Below are positions 43,001-51,208 of a stretch of DNA of 64,000 bases, one piece after another. The stretch covers positions 744,001 through 808,000 of the forward strand of contig NZ_SLZK01000003.1 of the NCBI RefSeq assembly GCF_004341105.1, given 5' to 3'. Under the pieces are notes generated by a model, which did no database searches, was not told where the DNA came from, and saw only the letters and a program-made list of their open reading frames with translations. Made by a program: the position numbers and the translations under genes. Position 1 is the stretch's first letter, and every line of letters starts with the position of its first letter. This stretch comes from Rhizobium sp. BK418. GTDB taxonomy: Bacteria; Pseudomonadota; Alphaproteobacteria; Rhizobiales; Rhizobiaceae.

Positions 43001-44207
43001 GGTGCCGACGCCGGCGGCCTACGAGCTCGGCCGGAAATCCGCGGAACTGCTGATCCGCCGTTACGCACAGGATCACGGCGAATGGCCCGTCTCATTCGGG
43101 CTGACGGCCTGGGGAACCTCCAACATGCGCACTGGCGGCGACGACATCGCCCAGGCGCTGGCGCTGATCGGCGTCAAACCTGTGTGGGACATGGCTTCGC
43201 GGCGCGTCACGGGCTACGAGATCATCCCACCGGCTATGCTGCGGCGGCCGCGAGTGGACGTGACATTGCGTATTTCCGGCTTTTTCCGTGACGCTTTTCC
43301 CGAGCAGATCGCCCTATTCGACAAGGCGATCCGCGCTGTTGGCGCCTTGGATGAGGATGCGGCCGACAATCCGATAGCCGGGCGCATGCGTGGCGAGGCG
43401 GCGCGGCTTGCCGAGGCCGGGCTCGATGAGAAGGCGGCGGCGAAGCGGGCGGGTTATCGTATCTTCGGTTCCAAGCCCGGTGCCTATGGTGCGGGTCTGC
43501 AGGCGCTGATCGACGAGAAGGGATGGGAGCGGCGGGCTGATCTTGCCGAAGCCTATCTCGTCTGGGGCAGTTATGCCTATGGTGCGGGCGAGGAAGGGCG
43601 GGCCGAGCGCGGCGTCTTCGAGGAGCGGCTGCGTTCCATCCAGGCCGTCGTACAGAACCAGGACAATCGCGAACACGACCTGCTCGATAGCGACGACTAC
43701 TACCAGTTCGAAGGCGGCATGGCGGCGGCGGCCGAAGAACTCGGCGGTGAGCGGCTGGCGATCTACCACAATGATCATTCACGGCCGGAAAAGCCGGTCA
43801 TTCGTTCGCTCGAAGAAGAAATCGGGCGGGTGGTGCGCGGGCGCGTCGTCAATCCGAAATGGATCGAGGGCGTCATGCGCCACGGTTACAAGGGTGCCTT
43901 CGAGATTGCGGCGACCGTCGATTATCTCTTTGCCTTTGCGGCGACGACCGGTGCCGTCGGCAATCATCATTTCGAAGCGGTCTATCAGGCCTTCCTCGCC
44001 GATCCCAAGGTGCGCGATTTCATGGCCGAGAAGAACCCGGCCGCGCTTTCCGAAATGAAGGAGCGGCTGATGGAGGCGATCGAGCGCAAGCTCTGGACGC
44101 CGCGCAGCAACTCGGCGCAATTCGATCTTACTGACATCAACGAACCAAGAAAAGAGCAGGCAGCCTATCATGAGCGAAGAGCCCGTCGTACCAGCCGAAA
44201 AGGATGA
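40086..44207 (+). CDS. cobN: Cobaltochelatase subunit CobN, with two in-frame repeat insertions
   Basis: The 1373-residue protein is the large subunit of the ATP-dependent aerobic cobaltochelatase, which inserts cobalt into hydrogenobyrinic acid a,c-diamide with CobS and CobT. Conserved stretches include NYPNRDGRLGNGVGLDTP, HMGKHGNLEWLPGKALALS, EYYEASGGDPRR and SWGSYAYGAGE-like VWGSYAYGAGEEG. It is about 100 residues longer than typical CobN (~1275). The excess maps to two palindromic repeats (40704-40852 and 42494-42627) that keep the frame and add low-complexity peptides such as LPDISPTRGEIG and KPSPTPPHKGEG. Both lie in variable loops, so activity may survive. The 3' end overlaps cobO by 38 bp. 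Confidence 0.95.
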   Translation: MHLLLAQQGTISDGEEAIDLGQSPGDILFLSAADTELASIAAAHAGGATGLTLRLASLMSLKHPMSVDTYAERTARHAKLIIVRALGGASYFHYALEALHAVAARNGALIAVLPGDAKPDAGLTPFSNVALDDLNALWRYLIEGGDANARGFLAYAAAMLSGAEKPAPAAPLMKAGIWWPGRGLVGVEEWRRLVSGVYSVASESVAPPSVLPDISPTRGEIGKRQDHRPTSVVWGEALHDSISPLVGEMSGRAEGGMVAEEGFEPPVVAIAFYRALVQSGETRPVEALIEALQAQGLRPLPVFAYSLKDPVSKGILESIFAELKPDIVINTTGFAVSAPGADREPTVLEANDAIVLQAIFSASSRDAWAASSQGLSARDLGMNVALPEVDGRVLSRAVSFKAAARYDAAVETNIVSSEPDAGRMTYVAALAANWARLRRKVTAERRIALVIANYPNRDGRLGNGVGLDTPAGTIEVMRAMEKAGYSVADIPADGDHLMRHLMAGPTNSGFEGKVVRETLSLSRYKRFFASLPVQIQDEVTARWGDPEADPYVREGSFALSFARFGGLLVGIQPARGYNIDPKESYHSPDLVPPHGYFAFYAFLRQEFSADAVIHMGKHGNLEWLPGKALALSEACYPEAILGPLPHLYPFIVNDPGEGTQAKRRTAAVIIDHLTPPLTRAESYGPLKDLEALVDEYYEASGGDPRRIRLLSRQILELVTDIGLDRDAGIAQGEAEGEALKKLDAYLCDLKEMQIRDGLHVFGVSPEGRLLTDLTVALARVPRGLGEGGDASLQRAIAGDVLKKPSPTPPHKGEGLTVELTAVAEIKADGATVRPASPSHLWGGVGEGSSFDPLNCDMAAPWIGPRPAILADIIDAPWRTNGDTVERIELLAAKLVSGELACPTLWSRTRCVLDEIEGRLKPSILACGPAEIASLLRGLDGRFVPPGPSGAPTRGRPDVLPTGRNFYSVDSRAVPTPAAYELGRKSAELLIRRYAQDHGEWPVSFGLTAWGTSNMRTGGDDIAQALALIGVKPVWDMASRRVTGYEIIPPAMLRRPRVDVTLRISGFFRDAFPEQIALFDKAIRAVGALDEDAADNPIAGRMRGEAARLAEAGLDEKAAAKRAGYRIFGSKPGAYGAGLQALIDEKGWERRADLAEAYLVWGSYAYGAGEEGRAERGVFEERLRSIQAVVQNQDNREHDLLDSDDYYQFEGGMAAAAEELGGERLAIYHNDHSRPEKPVIRSLEEEIGRVVRGRVVNPKWIEGVMRHGYKGAFEIAATVDYLFAFAATTGAVGNHHFEAVYQAFLADPKVRDFMAEKNPAALSEMKERLMEAIERKLWTPRSNSAQFDLTDINEPRKEQAAYHERRARRTSRKG
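40704..40852. repeat. Palindromic element inserted in frame in cobN (first)
   Basis: The 46-bp arms 40704-40749 and 40807-40852 match as reverse complements at 45 of 46 positions around a 57-bp spacer. The element codes for LPDISPTRGEIG on the way in and SPLVGEMSGRAEGG on the way out, with no stop. It is embedded between CobN residues near 205 and 265, shortly before the conserved VVAIAFYRALVQSG segment. Confidence 0.9.
42494..42627. repeat. Palindromic element inserted in frame in cobN (second)
   Basis: Arms 42494-42529 and 42591-42627 are imperfect reverse complements (about 31 of 34 positions) built on CCCTCCCCAACCCCTCCCCA. The sequence differs from the first cobN element, so it is a separate repeat family. 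It reads through as KPSPTPPHKGEG ... SPSHLWGGVGEGS without interrupting the frame. Confidence 0.88.
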
Positions 44208-44802
44208 TGCCCGTCACGCCGAGAAGATGGCGAAGAAGAAGGCCGCCCGCGACAAGATCATGGCGACCAAGACGGACGAGAAGGGGCTCGTCATCGTCCA
44301 TACCGGCAAGGGCAAGGGCAAGTCGTCTGCCGCTTTCGGCATGATCTTCCGGCATATCGCCCACGGCAAGCCTTCTGCCGTCGTGCAATTCATCAAGGGC
44401 GCCATGTGGACCGGCGAGCGCGATCTGATCGAGAAGCATTTCTCCGACGTCTGCCAGTTCCATACGATGGGCGAGGGTTTCACCTGGGAGACGCAGGACC
44501 GGGCGCGGGATGTGGCGGCTGCCCGCACTGCCTGGGAAAAGGCCAAGGAGCTGATCCGCGACGAGCGCAATTCCATGGTGCTGCTCGACGAGATCAATAT
44601 CGCGCTGCGCTATGACTATCTCGACATCAATGAGGTGGTGGAATTCCTGAAGAGCGAGAAGCCCTACATGACGCATGTCGTGCTGACGGGTCGCAATGCC
44701 AAGGAAGAGCTGATCGAGATCGCCGATCTGGTGACCGAGATGGAACTGATCAAACATCCCTTCCGCTCCGGTATCAAGGGGCAGCCGGGCGTGGAGTTCT
44801 AA
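44170..44802 (+). CDS. cobO: Cob(I)yrinic acid a,c-diamide adenosyltransferase CobO
   Basis: The 210-residue protein of the CobA/CobO/BtuR family has the P-loop HTGKGKGKSSAAFG (residues ~46-59), VVQFIKGAMWTGER and VLLDEINIALRY. It transfers the 5'-deoxyadenosyl group from ATP to cobalt. The start ATG lies within cobN (38-bp overlap), giving strong coupling. A copy of the dispersed repeat starts at its stop codon. Last gene of the riboswitch-led operon. Confidence 0.97.
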   Translation: MSEEPVVPAEKDDARHAEKMAKKKAARDKIMATKTDEKGLVIVHTGKGKGKSSAAFGMIFRHIAHGKPSAVVQFIKGAMWTGERDLIEKHFSDVCQFHTMGEGFTWETQDRARDVAAARTAWEKAKELIRDERNSMVLLDEINIALRYDYLDINEVVEFLKSEKPYMTHVVLTGRNAKEELIEIADLVTEMELIKHPFRSGIKGQPGVEF

Positions 44803-44850
44803 AGCAATTCCAGCAAAAGTGCGTGGCTGTTTGCGTCCGGACTTGTGTGA
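44798..44850 (-). repeat. Dispersed ~50-bp repeat, copy B
   Basis: The segment containing AAAGCAATTCCAGCAAAAGT and TTTGCGTCCGGA matches the reverse complement of copy A (6161-6211) closely. It starts at the cobO stop codon, so the repeat supplies or abuts the end of the gene, and runs towards the convergent XRE gene. Confidence 0.75.
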
Positions 44851-44895
44851 AAGAAGAGCAGTTTCAGCATCCGGAATTGCGGAGAAACAAAGCCC

Positions 44896-45690
44896 TTAGT
44901 TCAGTGCAAGGCTGCGCAGGATCGCGGCGGTTTCCTCGTCGGCCGGGAAGAAGGATTCGATCGCCAGTTCCGACAGCGTGATATCGACGGGCGTGCCGAA
45001 GACCGTGGTCGTCGAGATCAGGGAAAGCAGGCCGGCCCTGGTCGAAAGCTTCAGGGGAACGGCGATGCCGGCGTGGTCGGCATGGGTCTCCCCAGTATCT
45101 TCGGGCGCGGCGTAGGAGAGCAGTTCCTTCAGCAGCTTTTCCAGTACGGGGTCGCCCGAGGCTGAAATCTGTTGGCGCAGCCGGTCGATGAGGTGGGTGC
45201 GCCACTCCGCGAGATTGACGGTGTGGGGCGCCAGGCCCCGTGGGTGCAGCCCGAGGCGCAGCACATTGACTGGCGGTTCCAACAGCGCTGGATCGGCAAC
45301 GCCTGTGATGAGAGGTGCCAGCGCTGCATTGGCGGCAATCAGCGTCCAGTGGCGATCGACGGCAAGCGCCGGGAAGGGCTCGTGGCCTTTCAGCACCATA
45401 TCGATGGCGCGGCGCGCCGGCTCAAGGGCGGGATCGTCGAGCTTGCGTTCGGCAAAGACGGGGGCGAAACCCGCCGCCAGCAATAGCGGGTTCCGGTCAC
45501 GCAGGGGGACGCCGAGGCGTTCGGCCAGATGCAGAAGCATCTCGCGGCTCGGGGTCGAGCGCCCGCTCTCGATGAAGCTCAGGTGCCGTTGCGAGATATC
45601 GGCTTCCAGCGCGAGGTCCAGCTGGCTCATGCGGCGGCGCTGGCGCCATTCGCGCAGGCAATCTCCAAGAGAGCGGGCGGTCGGCGTCAT
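44896..45690 (-). CDS. XRE-family regulator with MmyB-like ligand domain
   Basis: The 264-residue protein has an N-terminal HTH (residues ~8-65: LREWRQRRRMSQLDLALEADISQRHLSFIESGRSTPS) and a C-terminal MmyB-like ligand-binding domain (AVDRHWTLIAANAAL, VNVLRLGLHPRGL, EDTGETHADHAGIAVPLKL). Members of this group often regulate adjacent metabolic genes. The ATG at 45690 overlaps the NTF2-like stop (ATGA), so the two form an operon. Confidence 0.9.
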   Translation of the reverse strand: MTPTARSLGDCLREWRQRRRMSQLDLALEADISQRHLSFIESGRSTPSREMLLHLAERLGVPLRDRNPLLLAAGFAPVFAERKLDDPALEPARRAIDMVLKGHEPFPALAVDRHWTLIAANAALAPLITGVADPALLEPPVNVLRLGLHPRGLAPHTVNLAEWRTHLIDRLRQQISASGDPVLEKLLKELLSYAAPEDTGETHADHAGIAVPLKLSTRAGLLSLISTTTVFGTPVDITLSELAIESFFPADEETAAILRSLALN

Positions 45691-46055
45691 CACGCGGCTT
45701 CCGGCAGCTGATCGATGAAGCCGCGGACGGATTTCAGCCTGCCGCCTTCGAGTTCGGCAAAATCCGTGCCCTTGATCAGTGCTTCGCCATTCTCAGGGCC
45801 GAGGCCCCAGGAGAAGCGCAGGACATCACCGTAGCCATCCGCCGTGCCGATCAGTTCGAAGCGAAAGCCGGGGAAGCGGTTCTGCACGGCCTCGACCAGC
45901 GAGTTGATCTGCTCATGGCCTTCGCCGCGCATCAGCGGATCGATATAGGTAGCGTCCTCCGTCCAGCTCTCGGCGATGAGAGCGCGGCGGCGGGCGGTAT
46001 CCGTCTCGTTCCAGATGGCGAGATAGAGCTTGGCGTTGGTATTTGCGTCGTTCAT
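45690..46055 (-). CDS. NTF2/SnoaL-like protein
   Basis: The ATG at 46055 follows AAAGGAGATGA, so it is chosen over an upstream in-frame ATG. The 121-residue protein has a SnoaL-like cone fold: KLYLAIWNETDTARRRALIAESWTEDATYIDPLMRGEG and GFRFELIGTADGYGDVLRFSWGLG. Such proteins bind small molecules and sometimes isomerise or hydrolyse them. It is coupled to the XRE regulator. Confidence 0.85.
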   Translation of the reverse strand: MNDANTNAKLYLAIWNETDTARRRALIAESWTEDATYIDPLMRGEGHEQINSLVEAVQNRFPGFRFELIGTADGYGDVLRFSWGLGPENGEALIKGTDFAELEGGRLKSVRGFIDQLPEAA

Positions 46056-46254
46056 CGGGTCATCTCCTTTTGATCGCCGGTCAATTCCAGGCAGGGCGAT
46101 CATGGGCGAATGCGGTGCAGCCTATCAATTACGCCGGAGGTAATGGAAGCCTGATCCGTTCGAGATCAAGTTCAGGTCGCGCCTTGGTGATTTGACAGGC
46201 GGAGAGGGAGCCCGGAGATTTGCGGCGACCCTTTTGCTTCGGAGGAGACATGCC

Positions 46255-46908
46255 ATGAAAACCCGTAGGTACAAAGCCTTTGCCGCCCTGGCTGTCGCCA
46301 TCCTCGGCGCATCTGCGGCGCAGGCAACCGTTATCGACGAATGGAATACGATCAAGGCCCCTGCTGCACCAGTGCTGAAGCCGGTTAGGGTGAATACATT
46401 GGATACGGCGCTGCTGCTCCTCGATTTCAACGGTGCGCAGGACCCGTCGAAGGGACCGTGCAACACGAAGAACAAGCCGCGCTGCATTGCCTCGCTGCCG
46501 AAAGTGGAGAAGCTGATGGAAGAGGCGCGCAAGAGCGGCGTGCCCGTCGTCTACAGCATCACGGGCGGCGCGACGAAGGGTGATATCGCCAGCGTGCTCG
46601 CGCCGAAAGAGGGCGATGCCGTCGTGCAGTCGGGCGCCAATAAGTTCATCAATACCGATCTCGAAAGGATCCTGGCGGAGAAGCACATCAAGACCGTGAT
46701 CGTCACTGGCACGGCGTCGGAAGGCGCGGTGCTGAACACGGCGGCTTACGCGGCGCTGAAAGGCATGAACGTCATTCTGCCCGTCGATGGCATGTCCTCG
46801 ACCGATCCTTATGCCGAGCAGTATGTCGCCTGGCACTTTGCGAATGCGCCGGGTGTTTCGGCCAAGACGACGCTGACCTCGATCGATGAGATCAAGTTCG
46901 GCAAGTGA
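46255..46908 (+). CDS. Secreted isochorismatase-fold protein lacking the catalytic Cys
   Basis: The ATG at 46255 follows GGAGGAG. The 217-residue protein has a signal peptide (AALAVAILGASAAQA) and the isochorismatase/cysteine-hydrolase fold: Asp57 in LLLLDFNGAQ, the Lys segment VVQSGANKF, and VTGTASEGAVLNTAAYAAL. In active hydrolases this last motif holds the nucleophile Cys (T-D-x-C-V); here it is Ala158 (SEGAV). It is therefore probably not a standard hydrolase. Export to the periplasm is also unusual for the family. Confidence 0.85.
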   Translation: MKTRRYKAFAALAVAILGASAAQATVIDEWNTIKAPAAPVLKPVRVNTLDTALLLLDFNGAQDPSKGPCNTKNKPRCIASLPKVEKLMEEARKSGVPVVYSITGGATKGDIASVLAPKEGDAVVQSGANKFINTDLERILAEKHIKTVIVTGTASEGAVLNTAAYAALKGMNVILPVDGMSSTDPYAEQYVAWHFANAPGVSAKTTLTSIDEIKFGK

Positions 46909-47007
46909 TGCTCCGGAGCGGACATGGCGATGTTACGAGTTGCCCCGAACCGTGTCGCGAGTACCGGGATTTACTGGCCGCGCTTCAGTCTTTTTGCGTG
47001 ACATGCT

Positions 47008-50000
47008 TTAGTGGCTTGTGATCGAGAGCTTGTAGGTCTGGGTCGGCACATTGAAGGAATAGGATTTTTCCTCTTCGGTCGTGTGCTCGATCTTGTTCTT
47101 CTTCTCATAATCGGCGACAATCTTGGCAGCGACGGTCTTGTCGACCCCGAGTTCGACGCCCCACTTGTTCATCAGCTCGTCTACGGCGCCATTGGTCGAT
47201 TTCGCCTTGAAGGAGACGGCCATGGCGTCCTGCTTCAACAGCAGGTCTACGGTCTTGTGGGATTTGCCCACTTCATAGGAATTTCCTTCGTTGGTGATTG
47301 ATATGGCCGGCATGCTGAGATCGATGTCGCCGAATTTCAGATTGAAGGCGGCGCGTATCGCACGAGCGTTGATGACCGGCGTTGCCGTCGAGAAGGTGAC
47401 AGATTTGGCGCCGTAGCTCACTACCTTGTCGCCATTAATGATCGGCATATTGCCCACTTCGTGGACGTAAAGCGAGAATTCGCCTGGGATGTCCTGACCG
47501 TCAAAGGCTTTGGTCTTGAAAACGACGACCTTGGTCTTCGTCGGATTTCCCGCAAGGGTGGCGGCGGAATCCGCGTAGATCGGCGCCCGATAGGCTTTCG
47601 GCACGTCTTTGGCGGCATCGGCCTGTTTGGAGGCGGCTTCCACGGTGGCTTTCTTGGCTTCTGCCTCGTCTTTCGCTGCCTGTGCATCGGCCGACTTGGC
47701 CTTTGCCATCTGAACCTGAGCATCCGCTTCTATGGCTTTGCCCTCCGTTTCCGCCGCGGCCTTCGTTACCCCAAGATCGTAATCCTTCTGCTGCTTGTCG
47801 AGATCGGTCCCATATTTGGCCTGAATTTCGCGCGCCTTGTTGGCCGCTTCGGCGATGCTGATCGAGTTGTCCGACAGTTTCTTCAGGAGATCGGCGACCT
47901 CCTGCCGGCCGGACATGTCGCGGAAGAGGTTGGGCGTAGCGAGCAGGTTGAGCGCTGCGCCGAGGCCCGTCGGGTCCGGAACCGGAGAGGGGGTGACGAT
48001 ATTGATGAGCGATTGCGGGAATGGCGTCGGCGTCGGATTGACCGCCTGCGGTGTCGGCTGCACCGGCGTGACGGTTCCGATCTCGGGCGCCTCAATCGGT
48101 ATCGGATGTTCTTCCCATTTCCAGAAACGGGTGTTGTCGATCTCTTCGGAAATGTTGCAATGGCCAAGTTTGCCTTCCGCGAAGACGCCGCGGGTCGGCA
48201 GGGTGATCAGCCGTTCGGATTTGGCCGAGGCAAGCGCTATTCCCTCGAGCGCTTTCGCGCGGTCGTCCTCGTTCATGGCCGCGAGCTTGTCCTGGACCCA
48301 TTTCTGGCGTGCAGGGTCGCCGCTGTTGATTGCTGCAGCAAGATCGACGTAAAGCGCATCGTTTGCCGCATCGGCGGGCCGGGCCAGCGGATAGGCGACA
48401 TAGCTGCCAAACAGTTCGAGCGGTGTCGGATCGGCGTGATCGGCCATATTCTGTCCCGGCGTGGTCCAGGCCTTTCCCTCGAACTGGATAGCGAGTTCGC
48501 TTTCGTCGGTCGTCAGCGCGATAACACGATTGTAATAGGCGTTGTTCTTCTCGAAATGGTTCGAAAGCCGCTTTGCCGCGCCGAGTTCTTCCAGCGTAAG
48601 GCTCTGCTCCGGCCCGACGACCGGTGGCAATCCGGCCGGCCTCGGCCCCGGCCTGTTCAGCCAGGTGAAGCTTTGCGAGGAGGGTTCTTCTCCCCGGAAA
48701 TAAAGATCGACATCCCGTAATCCCTCGGGGGAGGTCAGCCAGCGGCAGATGCCGTTCTGCCCGAAGGCGTTGATGCACAGGGCGTCGATGCGCCAGTCGT
48801 CATCGCCCCATTTTTCGAACTGGAAGCCGATGATATCTTTCCATTTGACGGTTGTGCCTTTCCCCGTGATCTGATCGAAGATCTTGCAGAAAGTCCACTG
48901 AACGGAACCTTTCTCGCCGAAGCGTTCGCCGCTGTTCACGTTGTGAAATTGATTTTCACCTTCACCCATATGGCCGCCGCGATAGACATAGTGCAGCTCG
49001 TGGCGTTTCTCCTGCACCCATTCGTCCGACGTGATCACGTAAATGACGATAGTCGAATCCGAGAGATCGCTCTCGGTCGTCTTTATGCCGATTTCGAAGG
49101 TTGTGAACTCCTCATCGCCCTCCCAGGGCGGGAAGGTCCAGACATTGCCGGGCACGATGTTCTGAGTGGTTTGATAATCGCGCAGCGATTCCTGCTTGGC
49201 AAGCGCGTCGAACCCGGGCTTCAGGCTTGCATCCAGCAGATTGGCTTCCAGCACCGAACGATAGGCGAGCAGGGTCTTGGCGTCGAAGGTGGCGATACGT
49301 GCGGGGATCTTCGCCAGTACCGCGGCCCGCCGGCGCATCCATTCCACGGTGACGCGGTAGTGCCGGAGAACCTGGTAATAGAGAATGGTCAGCGTGTGGC
49401 TGTGATTGTAATTGGTGAAGGTGCGGGTCTGGATGCTCTCCTTCTCCTCCTGCCGGGCCTGGATGACGACAGTGGAGGTCAGCTCCCGCACGGCCGAAGA
49501 GGCTTGGGAAAAGCTGTCGTTGATGCGCTGCACATTGTCGGCGGCGAGATCACGGCTGCCTTCGCTGCTTGCCGTCGAGCCGCCAAGCGCCATGGTATTG
49601 CCGGCAGCCGCACCGACGCCGACAATGCCCAGATTGGCGCCGAAGCTGCCGCCGACGGAATTGGCCGTGCCGGCCATGAAGGAGGAGCCGTGCTGAAGTT
49701 CTTTCACGCCCGCCTTGACGACTTCGGAAATGAGCCGGTCGCGATGGGTCTGGTGCAGCAGGTTCTCCGTCAGCTTCGTGTCCTCCTGCCGCTCTGTGAG
49801 GCTGTCCCATGACCAGTCGATGACGGCGAGCTTGACCGTTTCGGCCGGCGCGAGCGGCAGGCTGTAGAGAATTTCGCCGAGGGAATGACCGATCGAGAAC
49901 CAGGAAACCTTGTAGTCGTCGACATAGGCGAAGCGCGTATCCGCGGGCAGATTCTGCCCTGCGGGCGGGTCGGCCACGCGGACCACCTGCCGCAGCATGA

Positions 50001-50874
50001 ATTCCTGCAGCGCGAGATTTGCAGGCAGGAGCTGCTCGCAGCCGTCTTCGCCAAGCAACGATTTCGGACTGGCCGCAAAGGAGGCAGGCGAGAGCTGCCA
50101 GTCGGTCAGGCCTGGATTTTGAAGCGCGCGGCCGCCCATGTTGACGAGCGCCGCGGGCAGGTCCGCTTTGGGAGCCATGACGCGGCCGACGATAGCGTTT
50201 GCGGCAAAGCGGGCTTGGCCGAAGACGTCGACGGCGGCTTCCTGCCCGAAGGGTTGGACCAGGATCTGCACCTTCTGCGGTGCGTTTTTATCGGCGCGCC
50301 GCTCAGCCATTGCAAGGGAGAGCATGAGGCGCGATTGAGGCTGAAGCCGCATGAGATCGAAGGACAGATAGCCGACATGATCGGTGGTGAGGATGCCGAG
50401 CGGCTCGGCGTAGACGACCTCCTGCGGTTCCGCTTCCGCTGCGAGTTCCAGATCGTGTTCTTCGGCAACGTCTTTCATGCCTTGCTTGATGAGGACGCTG
50501 AGTTTGGCCTGCGTTATATCCTGCAGGCTGTCGACGCCGGCCGTGTCGAATACGCGTTTCAGCACAGCGTAAACCAGCTCGCGCGCTTCGTTGGGATCGG
50601 CCGCAAGCGATAATTCTGCCTCTTCCGTGAGGATCGATGCCAGCGCGGCAAGTATCATGTCCACTATCCGGGCACGTTCCGCCTCTGGAATGGAATCGTC
50701 GAAATTGGTGACCGCAGAAAAGACCGGCTCCCGCAGCCGGCGACTGGGTGCCCGTGCCGCCGGCGTGAAGGGCACGATGAGTTCGGCGTAGACTGGGAGC
50801 CCTGATGTAGGGCGTCCGCTTACCGGATCTGTTATGAAAAGGCTCAAATAGGAAGGTTCGTCAATGCCAGTCAT
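47008..50874 (-). CDS. 1288-residue multidomain protein of unknown function
   Basis: One uninterrupted frame starts at the ATG at 50874 behind GCAGGTGGGG. There is no signal peptide. Visible parts: an N-terminal region (1-380) of mixed structure; a Gly/Ala-rich hydrophobic stretch at residues ~398-435 (SVGGSFGANLGIVGVGAAAG) between long helices; a beta-rich section at ~590-705 (FEIGIKTTESDLSDSTIVIYV, WRIDALCINAFG) reminiscent of PLAT/lipoxygenase-homology domains; a Pro/Thr linker at ~927-969; an Ala/Lys/Glu coiled coil at ~1009-1092; and a beta-rich C-terminal domain (~1093-1288). I recognise no family as a whole. It lies in the non-cobalamin block between cobO and cobE, with no secretion or phage genes beside it. 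Confidence 0.85.
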   Translation of the reverse strand: MTGIDEPSYLSLFITDPVSGRPTSGLPVYAELIVPFTPAARAPSRRLREPVFSAVTNFDDSIPEAERARIVDMILAALASILTEEAELSLAADPNEARELVYAVLKRVFDTAGVDSLQDITQAKLSVLIKQGMKDVAEEHDLELAAEAEPQEVVYAEPLGILTTDHVGYLSFDLMRLQPQSRLMLSLAMAERRADKNAPQKVQILVQPFGQEAAVDVFGQARFAANAIVGRVMAPKADLPAALVNMGGRALQNPGLTDWQLSPASFAASPKSLLGEDGCEQLLPANLALQEFMLRQVVRVADPPAGQNLPADTRFAYVDDYKVSWFSIGHSLGEILYSLPLAPAETVKLAVIDWSWDSLTERQEDTKLTENLLHQTHRDRLISEVVKAGVKELQHGSSFMAGTANSVGGSFGANLGIVGVGAAAGNTMALGGSTASSEGSRDLAADNVQRINDSFSQASSAVRELTSTVVIQARQEEKESIQTRTFTNYNHSHTLTILYYQVLRHYRVTVEWMRRRAAVLAKIPARIATFDAKTLLAYRSVLEANLLDASLKPGFDALAKQESLRDYQTTQNIVPGNVWTFPPWEGDEEFTTFEIGIKTTESDLSDSTIVIYVITSDEWVQEKRHELHYVYRGGHMGEGENQFHNVNSGERFGEKGSVQWTFCKIFDQITGKGTTVKWKDIIGFQFEKWGDDDWRIDALCINAFGQNGICRWLTSPEGLRDVDLYFRGEEPSSQSFTWLNRPGPRPAGLPPVVGPEQSLTLEELGAAKRLSNHFEKNNAYYNRVIALTTDESELAIQFEGKAWTTPGQNMADHADPTPLELFGSYVAYPLARPADAANDALYVDLAAAINSGDPARQKWVQDKLAAMNEDDRAKALEGIALASAKSERLITLPTRGVFAEGKLGHCNISEEIDNTRFWKWEEHPIPIEAPEIGTVTPVQPTPQAVNPTPTPFPQSLINIVTPSPVPDPTGLGAALNLLATPNLFRDMSGRQEVADLLKKLSDNSISIAEAANKAREIQAKYGTDLDKQQKDYDLGVTKAAAETEGKAIEADAQVQMAKAKSADAQAAKDEAEAKKATVEAASKQADAAKDVPKAYRAPIYADSAATLAGNPTKTKVVVFKTKAFDGQDIPGEFSLYVHEVGNMPIINGDKVVSYGAKSVTFSTATPVINARAIRAAFNLKFGDIDLSMPAISITNEGNSYEVGKSHKTVDLLLKQDAMAVSFKAKSTNGAVDELMNKWGVELGVDKTVAAKIVADYEKKNKIEHTTEEEKSYSFNVPTQTYKLSITSH

Positions 50875-51208
50875 ACCCCACCTGCTTCCGGATTGAGGAA
50901 CTGATCAGTAAAAACGTTCTGCTGTCGGTAGTACGGCTATGATGGATATGCTTTACAGGACGGGCGTATTTCCGCTCTTCTTCAAATCGCGAAAATGCTC
51001 CATCTCTTTGTTTTAAGCAGTTTCAGGCGCAAAACCGCTGGGCGCTTTTGCTGAATGCCCGATGCCGTGGTGCGATTTCGATCGCCGTCTGCCGTTTTAT
51101 CTAAGCGGGTTTTGATTTGCCGGGCAAGATAGGTCCCGCCAAGATTGTGTGCGCTTCCTTAATCGCCTTTAAGGAGAGTGACGGTATTCGATTTCTGATG
51201 TGCCGGAA
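50875..51208. repeat. 334-bp intergenic region containing dispersed repeat copy C
   Basis: The gap between the 1288-residue gene and the TSUP gene has no convincing coding sequence. At about 51021-51055 it holds a diverged copy of the dispersed repeat: GCGCAAAACCGCTG and GCGCTTTTGCTGAATGC, matching copy A at 6161-6211. Confidence 0.55.
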
